Part shown: piece after piece, positions 10,140 through 22,639 of the stretch
Layout: the number at the start of each line of letters is the position of its first letter
Numbering within the stretch: position 1 is the stretch's first letter
DNA from: Poecilobothrus nobilitatus
Lineage: Eukaryota; Arthropoda; Insecta; Diptera; Dolichopodidae
Assembly: GCA_947095535.1 (NCBI GenBank)
Contig: OX352772.1
Coordinates: 217,588,948-217,652,947 of the forward strand
Length of the DNA: 64,000 nucleotides
Direction of reading: 5' to 3'
Made by a program: the position numbers and the translations under genes
Notes under the pieces: model-generated
Told to the model about the DNA's origin: nothing
The model's database searches: none
What the model saw: the letters and a program-made list of their open reading frames with translations, nothing else

Positions 10140-11320
10140 TTTTTATAAATTTTAAAAAATTTAAAAATATCTCTATCGTACACAATTTTAAACCCGATAA
10201 AAAAATGGCTTAAATCCGATAAATGCAATTTTTATAATACGATAAACCAGCGTACATATATTAAAAACCAAAACCTAAGTAAACAGGCCAAGAACTGAAA
10301 ACACATGAATGTAGTTGTGAGAGAATTGCAATCGATTCTCACGTATCGCGCGTATAAATAATTTCATAATTGATGTGAGTCGCGATTATAGCCATAAAGT
10401 GTGTACAAAATTTTAAAGTATGAAAGTAGTCTCGACGTATACTATTAGGATATTGAGGCAATTTATCTTAAGAAGCTTTTAAAATAAAAAATTTAAAGGA
10501 AGACAATTTTTTAAATGCATATTTATGAATGAAAATACTATATTTTAAAATATTTTTCTTTAATGAATTATGTAAAAAAGATGCGACTTTAATTTTCTCT
10601 TTGGACCAAATTGAATAAAGTAAATCGTTTTTGTGTTATTTAAAGATTTATAGTCGGCCGCCTATTTTTTCCATAAGACTGCGTGTAAATTTGTTAAAAG
10701 CTGTCTCCTTATTAAGCTTTTACTCTCTGCACTTCATGGCCTGATAATTGATGTGAGTCTCGTTAAAAACGTATAAAAAAAAGGTTTTTTTGATATACGC
10801 TAAAAGCATACGATAAAAATCATAGTCCAAAGTTTCATAATACTAACACTATTAAAACTATCGGAGATAGCGTGAATCGTACGATAAATTTTTTCATAAT
10901 AAGGGGGTAAAATTTTGAATAACCTTAATTAAATTAAATCTTAATTTAAAAAAAAAAAAAATCAATTATTAAGTAATACAAAAACTTAAAATCTCTGAAT
11001 GAAACTGGTTATAAAAAACTACTTTATATTATTTTAATAAATATAAACAGCTGAGTGAACAAAATGTGTACATATTATAAAATTGCATATATATTTTTTT
11101 GATTGAATACCTCAAGATAGGAAAACACATGAGAAGAAAAGAAACAACCATACCTAACTTCCCATCTGTTAATTAATATATCTAGCTACCAACATAACAA
11201 AATTTTTCATCGCCTGTCTAACAAAAATACATTTTCATCTAGAGGCGACGTCATACCTTTCTTCATCGCCTAAGTCTATGAAATGAGTCTAAGAGAATAT
11301 GGGTGTTCGTTTTATTTTTA
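10140..11320. repeat. CGATAAA-rich spacer, unit 2
   Basis: There is no gene. The motif (C/A)CGATAAA or a one-base variant recurs near 10,195, 10,214, 10,240, 10,812 and 10,880. ATAATTGATGTGAGTC occurs twice (near 10,365 and 10,743). Homologous blocks lie at 15,420-16,600, 20,470-21,158 and 24,870-25,473, with deletions in the last two. Confidence 0.6.
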
Positions 11321-11545
11321 TTATTCATTACTATCATTATTACTATTATTAATATTACTATTATTATTACTAATATTTTTATTATTGTTATTATTAATGT
11401 AATTATTATTATTATTAATTATACGATATACATTATTACGATATGAAATTACTACACATTTTTTATTTATACGACCGGACCGGGGTTTGAACCCAAGATC
11501 CTTCGATTGAAAGGTTGACGACTTAACCACTGCGCCATGAGTAAG
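11321..11545 (-). mobile_element. tRNA-derived SINE, unit 2 copy
   Basis: Read on the minus strand, the head (about 11,543-11,471) has a perfect A box (TGGCGCAGTGG) and B box (GGTTCAAACCC) of an RNA polymerase III promoter. A short unrelated body (ATGTGTAGTAATTTC) and an AAT-rich tail (11,440-11,321) follow. The acceptor stem does not pair and position 33 is not T, so it is not a working tRNA. Head, body and trinucleotide tail are the standard SINE layout. No target duplication could be defined. Confidence 0.65.
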
Positions 11546-12347
11546 ATAACTCATAACAGAATTGACTTAATTAGCTTTATATGAAATTCCAAAGGGTTGT
11601 ACAAGAAATTTACATAACAAATAACAAATTTATGAAAATTAACATAATTTTTTTTTATATACTAGAATTGGAATTTCTTAAATTGGTAGGAGGAATTGTT
11701 AGCGACAGTCCCAAACTATAGAACATTTAAATCTCATATACGAGTTAATAATTTTAAGTTTTCAATATAAAAATGTGAAAATTGAAATTTCATTTTCAAT
11801 ATAAAAATGTCAAAATTTTAATAGTTTGTATAAAGATAAGATTTTGCATTATTTACATTTAGAATTTACTAAAAATGTTGCCATTTACTTTTAGAATCAA
11901 TTAAATATTGAAATAAATGATAAAATATGTTTATTTTTTCATTTAAAAAAGTTAAAATTAATTTATTTACGTTTTCAATACAAAGATGTAAATAATTTTT
12001 TATTTTACATATGTAAATTTGAATTATCTGTAACTACTGTACAACTCTTTTTTATTATTTAAAAATTCCATTCTGATTTTTGGACAAATTTTACAATGGC
12101 AATTCTTTCCATATATGTATATAAAAAAAATAATAGGAATGGATTAAAACGTCAAAATGCAGTCGACAATTATTTTCTTAACAAAATGTTCATTTTTATA
12201 GGTTTTTAAGTTTTCTCGTATCTTACAATCAAAGAAGATAGATTTACCGGAATTACAAGATTGCACAATTTGTAATTATTCCTATAATTAATTCTCTTAA
12301 CTTTAAATAATAATTCTATTTAATATAAAAATAAACTATTTTTTAAT
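11546..12347. other. AT-rich spacer of array, unit 2
   Basis: There is no gene. TTTTCAATATAAAAATGT is repeated two to three times (near 11,757-11,812). The same spacer lies at 21,386-22,594 in unit 4 (three repeats) and, truncated, at 25,696-25,885. Confidence 0.6.
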
Positions 12348-12353
12348 TTAAGG

Positions 12354-12508
12354 TGAGATAGATGAAATTTGTCAAAAAAAAAAATGTAAAGAAGCAGCAA
12401 AACAAGTAAAGGGAACTGTCTGGGTTGAAGACACATGTTTGCGAGAGGACTGTATTAAGTGCTCGAAGGCTGGGAAGGAAAATCAGCTCAAGCTGCTTGT
12501 ACTTTAGC
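12354..12508 (+). pseudogene. Segment A: exon-like frame (unit 3 copy)
   Basis: This is a second copy of the segment A reading frame, ending in the same TAG. Relative to unit 4 it has an A-run longer by three, so the frame is kept. It also has a Thr-to-Ile type change in the cysteine-rich part and a Gly where unit 4 has Arg. Function is unknown. It is listed because frame conservation between copies is the only hint of past coding. Confidence 0.25.
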
Positions 12509-13090
12509 ATATTGTGAAGGTGAAATTTATAATTGTTAATTTTTATGATTGAAATAAAATTTGTTATTACAATATAATTTGTTTTTTTTAATTAAAAATT
12601 CGAAAAATAAAATAGGAAATAAATATACGTTTGTCGACATCTAGTGATTTTAAAGTTAAACTGTTTAGTGACATCCATTGGCCTTTTAGATGAAGTAGTT
12701 TATTGAAACTAGGAGCACTTCCAGCGATGGCGGCGCTAACGTCTAAAACTTTTAAGTAGGCTATCTATTATTACTATATTATATTATATATGTAGGTACA
12801 TGTCCCATAATTTTATATATATCAATAATACCATAATATAAATAATAATATTCCACAATCACCTACCCTTCGCTAACCGCACGAGCCAACGCAGAAAGCT
12901 GAGTTCCAACAAATTTGTTTTATAAAAAATTTAGATAAATCAAACAAATGGCAAATATTCCACCGAATGTCAAAAATAGCACCATTATCGTATTTTTTGT
13001 TACTAATTTGTTTTTATTACCTCTGTTATGAAATTTTTTAAATTGTCAAAAGTCATATGTTATAGTCAGTTTTGAATCGAATAGCAATTA

Positions 13091-13634
13091 AGGTAATGCC
13101 CCAATGTTTACTTTCCTTCCTTTACTTCCATCGAAAACTTTGACAGTTGAAATGAATTACATTATTTCTTATGGTACTTGGCCAAATATACAAAGTATTC
13201 AAAGTATGTTAGCAAACGAAGCAAAGTACCGATTTGATGAATTTTCAATACCGTTCTTTGCGTTGAAACTTTGACATTCGATATTTGAATTGGTTTAAAT
13301 ATCGAATGTCAAAGACTAAAAATTCTAAATAGTGGAGAATAGGTGGAAATTTCGTACAATCCATGAATTTGACGATTGCTATAAATGTCCCGAACCCACA
13401 ATCTTCTCCTATTTGCTACTGAATACAAATATTTGTACGTTTCATATAAAATGATTACAATTTCTAAAATTTTGTTTATATCCATTCCAGAAAAAATAAA
13501 TTCAACAAAAGTCAAAGCAAATAATGCAAAGTAATCATTGGGCCAGTATTTACTTTGTTAACTTTGCTTCGTTTTAATACTTTGAAAAAGTATTCAAAAT
13601 AAAGGAAGCAAAGTAAGCATTGGGCCCATCCCCT
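13091..13634. mobile_element. MITE1, unit 3 copy
   Basis: The 544-bp copy is flanked by TTA on both sides. The terminal repeats carry single changes (AGGTAATGCC on the left, CATCCCCT on the right), and the middle has a rearranged stretch near 13,280-13,320. The base changes suggest an older or unconstrained copy. Confidence 0.75.
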
Positions 13635-13637
13635 TTA

Positions 13638-14092
13638 GAGCCGTATGTTTGCATACGTATAATTTTTCGCGGATAATACCAGATCAGTCTCAAATCTCAA
13701 TAGCATTTAAGAGACTTACATGTTTAAACTTGAAATCGTATGTTGACACTGAGATAAAATTGAACTAAACTAGTACCAAAATATATTGAAATCACATCCA
13801 CCCACACGTACAAAAATCATAAAATCACACATTTTATGATTTTTGTACTACATAGTGTTTTTTAATATGTTATTAATATAAATAACATAGTTAGGTACAT
13901 TTATAAATATAGTTAGGTATATAGTAATAAATATAATTAGGCATATTTTATATATTCAAATATAAATATACATACATACAATATCAATTAGAATAAAACT
14001 TCAACGGTATTACGACCGGTTACTTCTGATCTCAGATGTGAACACAAAGTTGATAACGGTCATTCACATAAGTATTAGCTTGTGTACGACCC
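13638..14092. mobile_element. MITE2, unit 3 copy
   Basis: The left end matches the other copies. The right end is altered (TGTGTACGACCC before TA), so the right TIR is degraded. The uninterrupted AGCATTTAAGAGACTT here is the empty-site version of the P-like insertion point in unit 2. Confidence 0.65.
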
Positions 14093-15348
14093 TAAATGTT
14101 TAATATGTTTTGCTTTGTGAATTGTTACAAAATTCAAATAAGATTGTAAGATTCCAATAAGATTATAAAGTGTATAAAAGAAAATAATATAATAATACGA
14201 AATCAAAATCGAAAAAATAAGGATAATAATGGCTTGGAAGTAACTGGAGCTACATATATGTATATATGTATATTCAACGACGAAGCGTGACTTTTTTAGG
14301 GACGGAAGCACACTAAGTTATGATCCTTTTTTCATAGGGTTTTTATTTTATTTGCGACAACTCACAATCATTTTTACATATTTTGTTTACTTTAATATTT
14401 TGTTTTTCTTCGAAATCTCTTGAAGATAATAATCTTTCCTTCTAAAAATAATTTTTCTTCTATCACATAGTTGCAAGAATCCATCTCGAATATTCTAGGA
14501 TTGGTATGCATAAAATTAATATAAAATGAACTTGTTTATTTTGAATTTTACCAATATTAAAGTTAAAACAAAACTGTTAGTTACCTAAATATTGCAATAT
14601 TTTAAGTAATCTTAAACGAGTAATGCAAATTTATTTAGTAATGCTCAAATACACTGAATAATACTGCACCATATTGAAAGAGAAAAAATTTTGTATCTTT
14701 TATTAATATAAATTTAAAATAATAATTAATATCAGATAACTAATCAACAGTCCTGTAAAATAACTAAAAACAAAAAAAAAAAATGTGATCAAAAATGTTC
14801 TAAAAAAATAAAAACAAACAACGGCCAAAAACAAATTGAAAGTCAACGAAAATTTCATACAAAATACAATGAGTTTGAATGGCTCATTTTTCTTTCGATA
14901 ATGAAGTTGGAAGAGAATTTTTTTTATGTTTGGAAATAATGTATGACAAACAAAACAAAAAACTGAAGAGAATTTTATGCTTGACAAAAATAGTTTAAAA
15001 TTTAAATACTTTTTATAGATACAAAAACAACATGTACGTAAATTTTAATGTATCTATTTTAATTATTATGTCAATTGTTGTTCGTTTCGTACGTATAGTA
15101 CTTTGTTGTATGTATTCAGAATCCAATCATGTTGGCTTAGTTGTATTATAGTGAATAGGTTATACATACATTAGTATGTAATTATTTTTAACTGAATATT
15201 TTTTTAAGTGAGTTTTAGTAAAAGTTGTTGCAGTTTTTAGTGGATTTATTTTTTTACGGAAGCACTCATTCTGTTCAATATATGAAGCCTTCGGTTTTAT
15301 TTATATAATCGGTTTGTTTTACTTTTTTAATTTTTTAAATTTTTAAAC

Positions 15349-15417
15349 ATGGTGCGTATTAAGTTCTGTGTTCCTTTTTGTAGCAATAAGTTAAATAAAA
15401 GATATAGATTTCAATAG
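15349..15417 (+). pseudogene. THAP-like start codon region, unit 3
   Basis: The frame opens as in the other units, here starting ATGGTGCGT, and is 22 codons long with the same TAA stop as unit 2. Confidence 0.45.
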
Positions 15418-16599
15418 CTAAACTCCTACTTACATTTTTATAAATTTTAAAAAATTTAAAAATATCTCTATCGTACACAATTTTAAACCCGATAAAAAAA
15501 TGCGTTAAATCCGATAAATGCAATTTTCATAATACGATAAACCAGCGTACATATATTAAAAACCAAGACCTAAGTAAACAGGCCAAGAACTGAAAACACA
15601 TGAATGTAGTTGAGAGAGAATTGCAATCGATTCTCACGTATCGCGCGTATGAATAATTTCATAATTGATGTGAGTCGCGATTATAGCCATAAAGTGTGTA
15701 CAAAATTTTAAAGTATGAAAATAGTCTCGATGTATACTATTACGATATTGAGGCAATTTATCTTAAGAAGCTTTTAAAATAAAAAATTTAAAGGAAGACA
15801 ATTTTTTAAATGCATATTTATGAATGAAAATACTATATTTTTAAATATTTTTCTTTAATGAATTATGTAAAAAAGATGCGACTTTAATTTTCTCTTTGGA
15901 CCAAATTGAATAAAGTAAATCGTTTTTGTGTTATTTCCAGATTTATAGTCGGCCCCCTACTTTTTCCATAAGACTGCGTGTAAATTTGTTAAAAGCTGTC
16001 CCCTTATTAAGCTTTTACTCTCTGCACTTCATGGCCTGATAATTGATGTGAGTCTCGTTAAAAACGTATAAAAAAAAGGTTTTTTTGATATACGCTAAAA
16101 GCATACGATAAAAATCATAGTCCAAAGTTTCATAATACTAACACTATTAAAACTATCGGAGATAGCGTGAATCGTACGATAAATTTTTTCATAATAAGGG
16201 GGTAAAATTTTGAATAACCTTAATTAAATTAAATCTTAATTTAAAAAAAAAAAAATCAATTATTAAGTAATACAAAAACTTAAAATCTCTGAATGAAACT
16301 GGTTATAGAAAACTGCTTTATATTATTTTAATAAATATAAGCAGCTGAGTGAACGAAATGTATACATATTATAAAATTGCATATATATTGTTTTGATTAA
16401 ATACCTCAAGATAGGAAAACACATAAGAAGAAAAGAAACAACCATACCTAACTTCCCATCTGTTAATTAATATATCTAGCTAGCAACATAACAAAATTTT
16501 TCATCGGCTGTCTAACAGAAATACATTTTCATCTATAGGCGACGTCGTACCCTTTTTGATCGCCTAAGTCTATGAAATGAGAATAAGAGAATATGGGTT

Positions 16600-16650
16600 T
16601 TCGTTTTATTTTTATTATTCATTACTATCATTGTTACTATTATTAATATT
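16600..16650. mobile_element. SINE tail remnant, unit 3
   Basis: Only the ATT/ATTA-rich tail remains. The head and body are deleted at a junction to ACTTAAAACATTTTT, which in unit 4 lies near 22,262. Confidence 0.55.
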
Positions 16651-16984
16651 ATTACTTAAAACATTTTTTTGCAAAAATGCTGGAAAAGTCAAAGTATTTC
16701 CACTCAATGTCAAAAATAGCGCCATATTTTTATTACCGCCATATGACTTTTTTTTAAATTGTCAAAAGTTATATGTCTAGCCAGTTTTGAATCCATTATG
16801 CGAAAAAATTAGAGGAACTCAATGCCATTTTAGGACCTAAGGTTTCTCGTACCTTACAATAAAAGAAGATAGATTCACGGGAATTACAAGTTTGGACTGT
16901 GGTAATTATCCCTATAATTAATTCTCTTAACTTTAAATTATAATTCTATTTAATTTAAAAATAAACTTTTTTTTAATTTAAGGT

Positions 16985-17134
16985 GAGATAGATGAAATTT
17001 GTCAAAAAAAATGTAAAGAAGCAGCAAAACAAGTAAAGCGAACTGTTTTGGTTGAAGACACATGTTTACGGGAGGACTGTACAAAATGCTCGAAGGCTAG
17101 GAAGGAAAATCAGCTCAAGCTGCTTGTACTTTAG
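16985..17134 (+). pseudogene. Segment A: exon-like cysteine-containing frame (unit 4 copy)
   Basis: A pyrimidine-rich tract followed by AATTTAAG resembles a splice acceptor. The following 49 codons are open and end in TAG. The translation is Lys/Glu-rich with several cysteines, for example VEDTCLREDCTKCSKA. The same frame is open in the copy at 12,351, where the homopolymer differs by exactly three A residues. At the window start it is readable through most of its length, and in unit 5 it is cut short. I do not recognise the family. It may be the last exon of a gene fragment captured in the repeat, or a chance frame. No upstream exon is visible. Confidence 0.3.
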
Positions 17135-17657
17135 CATATTGTGAAGGTGAAAATCATAATTGTTAATTTTTATTATTGAAATAAAATTTGTTATTACAAT
17201 ATATTTTCCTTTTTTTAATTAAAAATTCGAAAAATAAAATAGGTAATAAATATACGTTTGGCGGCATCTAGTGATTTTAAAGTTAAACTGTTTAGTGACA
17301 TCTATTGGCCTTTTAGATGAAGTAGTTTATTGAAACTAGGAGCACTTCCAGCGATGGCGGCGCTAGCATCTATTATTACTATATTGTATTATATATGTAG
17401 GTACATGTATAAATAATAATATTCCACAATCAGCTACCCTTCGCTAACCGCACGAGCCAAAGCAAGAAGTTAAGTTCCAACAAATTTGTTTTATCAAAAA
17501 TTTAGATAAATCAAACAAATGTCACATATTTCACCGATTGTCAAAAATAGCACCAATATGGTATTTGTTACTGATTTGTTTTGTTACCTCTATTATGAAA
17601 TTTTTTAAATTGTCAAAAGTCATATGTTATAGTCAGTTTTGAATCGAATAGCAATTA

Positions 17658-18218
17658 AGGTGATGGCCCAATGTTTAATTTCCTTCCTTTACTTCCATCG
17701 AAAACTTTGACGGCTGAAATGAATTACATTATTTCCTATGGTACTTGGCCAAATATACAAAGTATTCAAAGTATGTTAGTAAACGAAGCAAAGTACCGAT
17801 TTGACGACTTTTCAATTCCGTACTTTGCGTTGAAACTTTGACATGTGATATGTGAATTTTTTACATAAACAATAAAAAAATTTGAATAGGTTGGAAAAAT
17901 TCTAAATAGTTGAGAATAGGTGGAAATTTCGTACAATCCATGAATTTGACGATTGCTATAAATGTCCCGAACCCACAATCTTCTTCTATTTGCTACTGAT
18001 TACAAACATTTGTACGTTTCATATAAAATGATTACTATATATAATTTCTAAAATTTTGTTTATATCCATTCCAGAAAAAATAAATTCAACAAAAGTCAAA
18101 GCAAATAATGCAAAGTAATCATTGGGCCAGTATTTACTTTGTTAAGTTTGCTTCGTTTTGATACTTTGAAAAAGTATTCAAATTAAAGGAAGCAAAGTAA
18201 GCATTGGGCCCATCACCT
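17658..18218. mobile_element. MITE1, unit 4 copy
   Basis: The length is exactly 561 bp, as in unit 1, with the same TTA flanks and nearly identical interior. It supports the close relation of units 1 and 4. Confidence 0.8.
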
Positions 18219-18221
18219 TTA

Positions 18222-18683
18222 GAGCCGTATGTTTGCATACGTATAATTTTTCGCTGATAATACCAGATCAGTCTCAAATCTCAATAGCATTTGAGAGACT
18301 TACAGGTTTAAACTTGAAATCGTATGTTGACACTGAGATAAAATTGAACGAAAAATAGTACCAAAATATATTGAAGGCACATCCACCCACAAGTACAATA
18401 ATCATAAAATTACCCATTTTATGATTTTTGTACTACATAGTGTTTTTTAATATGTTATTAATATAAATAACATAGTTAGGTACAATTATAAATATAGTTA
18501 GGTATATAGTAATAAATATAATTAGGCATATTTTATATATTCAAATATAAATATACATACATACAATATTAATTAGAATAAAACTTCAGCGGTATTACGA
18601 CCACTTACTTGTGGTCTCAGATGTGAACACAAAGTTGATAACAGTCATTCACACAAGTTAATACTTATGTGAACATACGGTCC
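18222..18683. mobile_element. MITE2, unit 4 copy
   Basis: The 462-bp copy is almost identical to unit 1, with both TIRs and TA flanks kept. Confidence 0.65.
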
Positions 18684-18789
18684 TAAATGTTTAATGTGTT
18701 TTGTTTTGTGAACATTTCTTATTACAAAATTCAAATAAGATTGTAAGATTCCAATAAGATTATAAAGTGCATAAAAAAAAATAATAAGG

Positions 18790-19192
18790 GTGCAAAATTT
18801 TGCACCGTAGCATATTTCAATTTTTTGACAGTTAAAGTACACAATTTGTTGTTGTTTTCATGTATAAAATTTTGCAAGACTATGCAAGACCTTAAACTCT
18901 ATTGCATATTTGTGCAAGACCATTGCAAAGTTTGTTTATATATTTTTGTAAGCGCTATATTAGATAAAAATTTAAAAAATGCCGAAAAAAAGTGGGAAAA
19001 AAATTATTTCTGATTATTTATTTAGTCAAGGATATGAAGATATACAAATATCTGAAGTTTTTGGTAAATATATTAAATTTTTATGTAAACAAAACAAGCA
19101 CATCAGCGATACTTGACAGTTCAATAAAATTCATGCTAGGGTTGTTCACGAGTTGGTGCAAATATGTGCTACGGCGCAAAAAAAATTTGCAC
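18790..19192. mobile_element. TGCAAAATTTTGCA-ended TIR element, unit 4
   Basis: This is a second copy of the element at 2464-2876, about 10 bp shorter. Its zinc-finger-like frame is interrupted by TGA where unit 1 has TGC, so any coding is lost. Confidence 0.5.
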
Positions 19193-20398
19193 TTTGCAAA
19201 AAAAATGCACCATATTGAAAGAGAACAAATTTTGTATGTTTTATTAATATAAATTTAAAATAATAATTAGTATCAGATAATTAATCAACAGTCCTGTAAA
19301 ATAACTAAAAACAAAAAAAAAATGTAATCAAAAATTTTCTAAAAAATTAAAAACAAACAAAGGCCAAAAAATAAAGAATGCTTAAATCTAAGTCATTATT
19401 TGTTTACTATTTTTTCCTCTTTTTTACCTACAAAAATCAAAATCAAGTATCAGAAATATCAATATCAACAGTTAGTCTACTTCTAGACTTCTAGTTCTAG
19501 TTGTACATATTACATAATATTATTCTTATTTTTTTGCTATCAATTATCATCATTCATCAATCGGCAACCATCACCATTCACCCACCTAACCAATCACCAA
19601 TAAATCGCAATCGGAGAGAAAAATGAATTCATACATATAAATTATAATAATATTTCCAAAGAACAACAAATATCAAAAAGAATAAAAAAAAAAAGAAAAA
19701 AAAAATGCTTAAAATTTTAAAACTATGTATGAGACATTGTTTTTATTTTCTCTTTGCTTGATACAAAAATCAAACTTAATATGAATCAATATTCAACATG
19801 AATCCACTAAAAATGCGATGTTCAAACTCATTATTTAACTCATATAAAAGCTATTCACATTCAACTATTAGTAATTAAATTGAAAGTCAACGAAAATTTC
19901 AAACAAAATGCAATGAGTTTGAATGGCTCATTTTTCTTTCGATATGAAGATAGAAGAGAATTTTTTTTATGTATGTAAATAATGTATGACAAACAAAACA
20001 AAAAACTGAAGAGAATTTTATGGTTGACAAAAATAGTTTAAAATTTAAATACTTTTTATAGGTACAAAAACAACATGAATGTAAATTTTAATGTATCTAT
20101 TTTAATTATTATGTCAATTGTTGTTCGTTTCGTACGTATAGTACGTTATTGTATGTATTCAGAATCCAATCATGTTGGCTTAGTTGAATTATATTGAATA
20201 GGTAATACATACATTAGTATGTAATTATTTTTAACTGAATATTTTTTTAATTGAGTTTTAGTAAAAGTTGTTGCAGTTTTTAATTTTTAGTGGATTTATT
20301 TTTTACGGAAGCACTCATTCCGTTCAATATATGAAGCCTTCGGTTTTATTTATATAATCGGTTTGTTTTACGTTTTTAATATTTTTAAATTTTTAAAC

Positions 20399-20467
20399 AT
20401 GGTACGTATTAAGTTCTGTGTTCCTTTTTGTAGCGATAAGTTAAATAAAAGATATAGATTTCAATAA
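20399..20467 (+). pseudogene. THAP-like start codon region, unit 4
   Basis: The opening matches unit 1, including the Asp after the Cys pair, and stops at TAA after Gln-22. Confidence 0.45.
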
Positions 20468-21158
20468 CTAAACTCATACTTACATATTTATAAATTTTAA
20501 AAAATTTAAAAATATCTCTATCGTACACAATTTTAAACCCGATAAAAAAATGCTTTAAATCCGATAAATGCAATTTTCATAATACGATAAACCAGCGTAC
20601 ATATATTAAAAACGAATAAAAAAATAAGCTTTTTATGATATATGCTAAAAGCATACGATAAAAATTATAACTCAAAGTTTCATAATACTAACACTATTAA
20701 AACTATCGGAGATAGCGTGAATCGTACGATAAATTTTTTCATAATAAGGGGTAAAATTTTGAATAACCTTAATTAAATTAAATCTTAATTTAAAAAAAAA
20801 ATATATCAATTATTAAGTAATACAAAAACTTAAAATCTCTGAATGAAACTGGTTATAGAAAACTGCTTATTTTAATAAATATAAGCAGCTGAGTGAACGA
20901 AATGTATACATATTATAAAATTGCATATATATTGTTTTGATTAAATACCTCAAGATAGGAAAACACATAAGAAGAAAAGAAACAACCATACCTAACTTCC
21001 CATCTGTTAATTAATATATCTAGCTAGCAACATAACAAAATTTTTCATCGGTTGTCTAACAGAAATACATTTTCATCTAGAGGCGACGTCATACCTTTTT
21101 TCATCGCCTAAGTCTATGAAATAAGAATAAGAGAATATGGGTTTTCGTTTTATTTTTA

Positions 21159-21385
21159 TTATTCATTACTATCATTGTTACTATTATTAATATTATTACT
21201 AATATTTTTATTATTGTTATTATTAATGTAATTATTATTCTCATTAATTATATGATATACATTATTACGATATGAAATTACTACACATTTTTTATTTATA
21301 CGACCGGACCGGGGTTTGAACCCAAGATCCTTCGATTGAAAGGTTGACGACTTAACCACTGCGCCACGAGTCAGATAACTCATAA
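21159..21385 (-). mobile_element. tRNA-derived SINE, unit 4 copy
   Basis: Head at about 21,372-21,300 with A box TGGCGCAGTGG and B box GGTTCAAACCC, same body, shorter AAT tail. It sits at the same place in the unit as in units 2 and 5, so it was copied with the array rather than inserted separately. Confidence 0.65.
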
Positions 21386-22639
21386 CAGAATTGACTTAAT
21401 TTGCTTTATATGAAATTCCAAAGGGTTGTACAAGAAATTTACATAACAAATAACAAATTTATGAAAATTAACATAATAATTTTTTTTTATATACTAGAAT
21501 TGGAATTTCTTAAATTGGTAGGAGGAATTGTTAGAGACAGCCCCAAACTATAGAAAATTTAAATCTCATAATATAAGAGTTAATAATTTTAGGTTTTCAA
21601 TATAAAAATGTAAAAATTTAAATTTCATTTTCAATATAAAAATGTAAAAATTTAAATTTCATTTTCAATATAAAAATGTCAAAATTTTAATAGTTTGTAT
21701 AAAGATAAGATTTTGCATTTACATATAGAATTTACTAAAAATGTCGCCATTTACGTTTAGAATCAATTAAATATTGAAATAAGTGATAAAATATGTTTAT
21801 TTTTTCATTTACAAAAGTTAACATTAATTTATTTACGTTTTCAATACAAAGATGTAAATAATTTTTTATTTTACATATGTAAATTTGAATTATCTGTAAC
21901 TACCTGAATATTTTTTGTACAACCCTTTTTCATTATTTAAAAATTCCATTTTGATTTTTGGACAAATTTTGCAATGGCAATTCTTTTTATATATTTATAT
22001 AAAAAAAATAATAGGAATGGATTAAAACGTCAAAATGCAGTCGACAATTATTTTCTTAACAAAATGTTCATTTTTATATGAAAAAATTTAAAAATATTAT
22101 TTTCGCGAAAAATAATGGAAAAGAATTTATTTTGTTTTACAAATTTAAATTCTAACGGGGGAGGACTATTGAATTTGGTCTTTTTTGGGTGAGTTCTGCA
22201 CTCGTGGCCTTTTTTTAGCTGGGTTAGACATCATATACTCGTACATGCCCACGGGTGGTTGACTTAAAACATTTTTCTTTTTTGGCAAAAATGCTGGAAA
22301 AGTCAAAGTATTTCCTCAATTTCAAAAAAAGCGCCATATTTTTATTACCGCCATATGAATTCTTTTAAATTGTCAAATACATATGACTGTCTAGCCTTGG
22401 GTTTTGAATCCATTATGTGAAAAAATTAGAGGAACTCAATGCCATTTTAGGGCCTAAGTTTTCTCCTACCTTACATTCAATGAAGATAGATTTACGGGAA
22501 TTACATGGTTGGACTGTGGTAAATATCCCTATAATTAATTCTCTTAACTTTAAATTATAATTCTATTTAATTTAAAAATAAACTTTTTTTTAATTTACGG
22601 TGAGAAAGATGAAATTTGTCAAAAAAAATGTAAAGAAGC

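Larger units (their letters stand above)
4138..12347 (+). repeat. Array unit 2, interrupted by P-like element
   Basis: The unit starts with only the last ~20 bp of MITE1, then MITE2 with a P-like element inside it (4236-8757). After that come the alternative middle segment (9155-9690), the THAP-like start (10,054), the CGATAAA spacer (10,140-10,950), the SINE (11,321-11,545) and an AT-rich spacer up to segment A of unit 3. Without the P-like insertion it is about 3.7 kb. The truncated MITE1 at its start marks a recombination junction with unit 1. Confidence 0.85.
12348..16977 (+). repeat. Array unit 3
   Basis: It has complete segment A, MITE1 with a shortened middle (13,091-13,634), MITE2 with an altered right end (13,638-14,092), the alternative middle segment, the THAP-like start (15,349) and the CGATAAA spacer. 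Near 16,650 the SINE tail is fused directly to sequence matching about 22,266 in unit 4. The SINE head and roughly 0.8-1 kb of spacer have therefore been deleted. This deletion explains most of its shorter length. Confidence 0.85.
16978..22594 (+). repeat. Array unit 4 (most complete unit)
   Basis: All blocks are present: segment A (16,985-17,134), MITE1 (17,658-18,218), MITE2 (18,222-18,683), the TGCAAAATTTTGCA-ended element (18,790-19,192), the THAP-like start (20,399), a shortened CGATAAA spacer, the SINE (21,159-21,385) and the full spacer to unit 5. Outside insertions it is the closest relative of unit 1, not of its neighbours 3 and 5. That indicates duplication or gene conversion over about 16 kb. 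Confidence 0.85.

Noticed and set aside
11471..11543. Functional tRNA gene
   Set aside because: A and B boxes are good, but the acceptor stem does not pair, position 33 is not T, and an unrelated body with trinucleotide tail follows; a SINE fits better.
11321..11554. Asn-rich minus-strand reading frames (also at 21,159-21,383 and 25,474-25,692)
   Set aside because: They are translations of the SINE head and its AAT-repeat tail; the poly-Asn run is a microsatellite, not a protein.
14703..14987. 94-residue hydrophobic minus frame
   Set aside because: Phe/Leu-rich translation of poly-A/T sequence; absent as a frame in other units.
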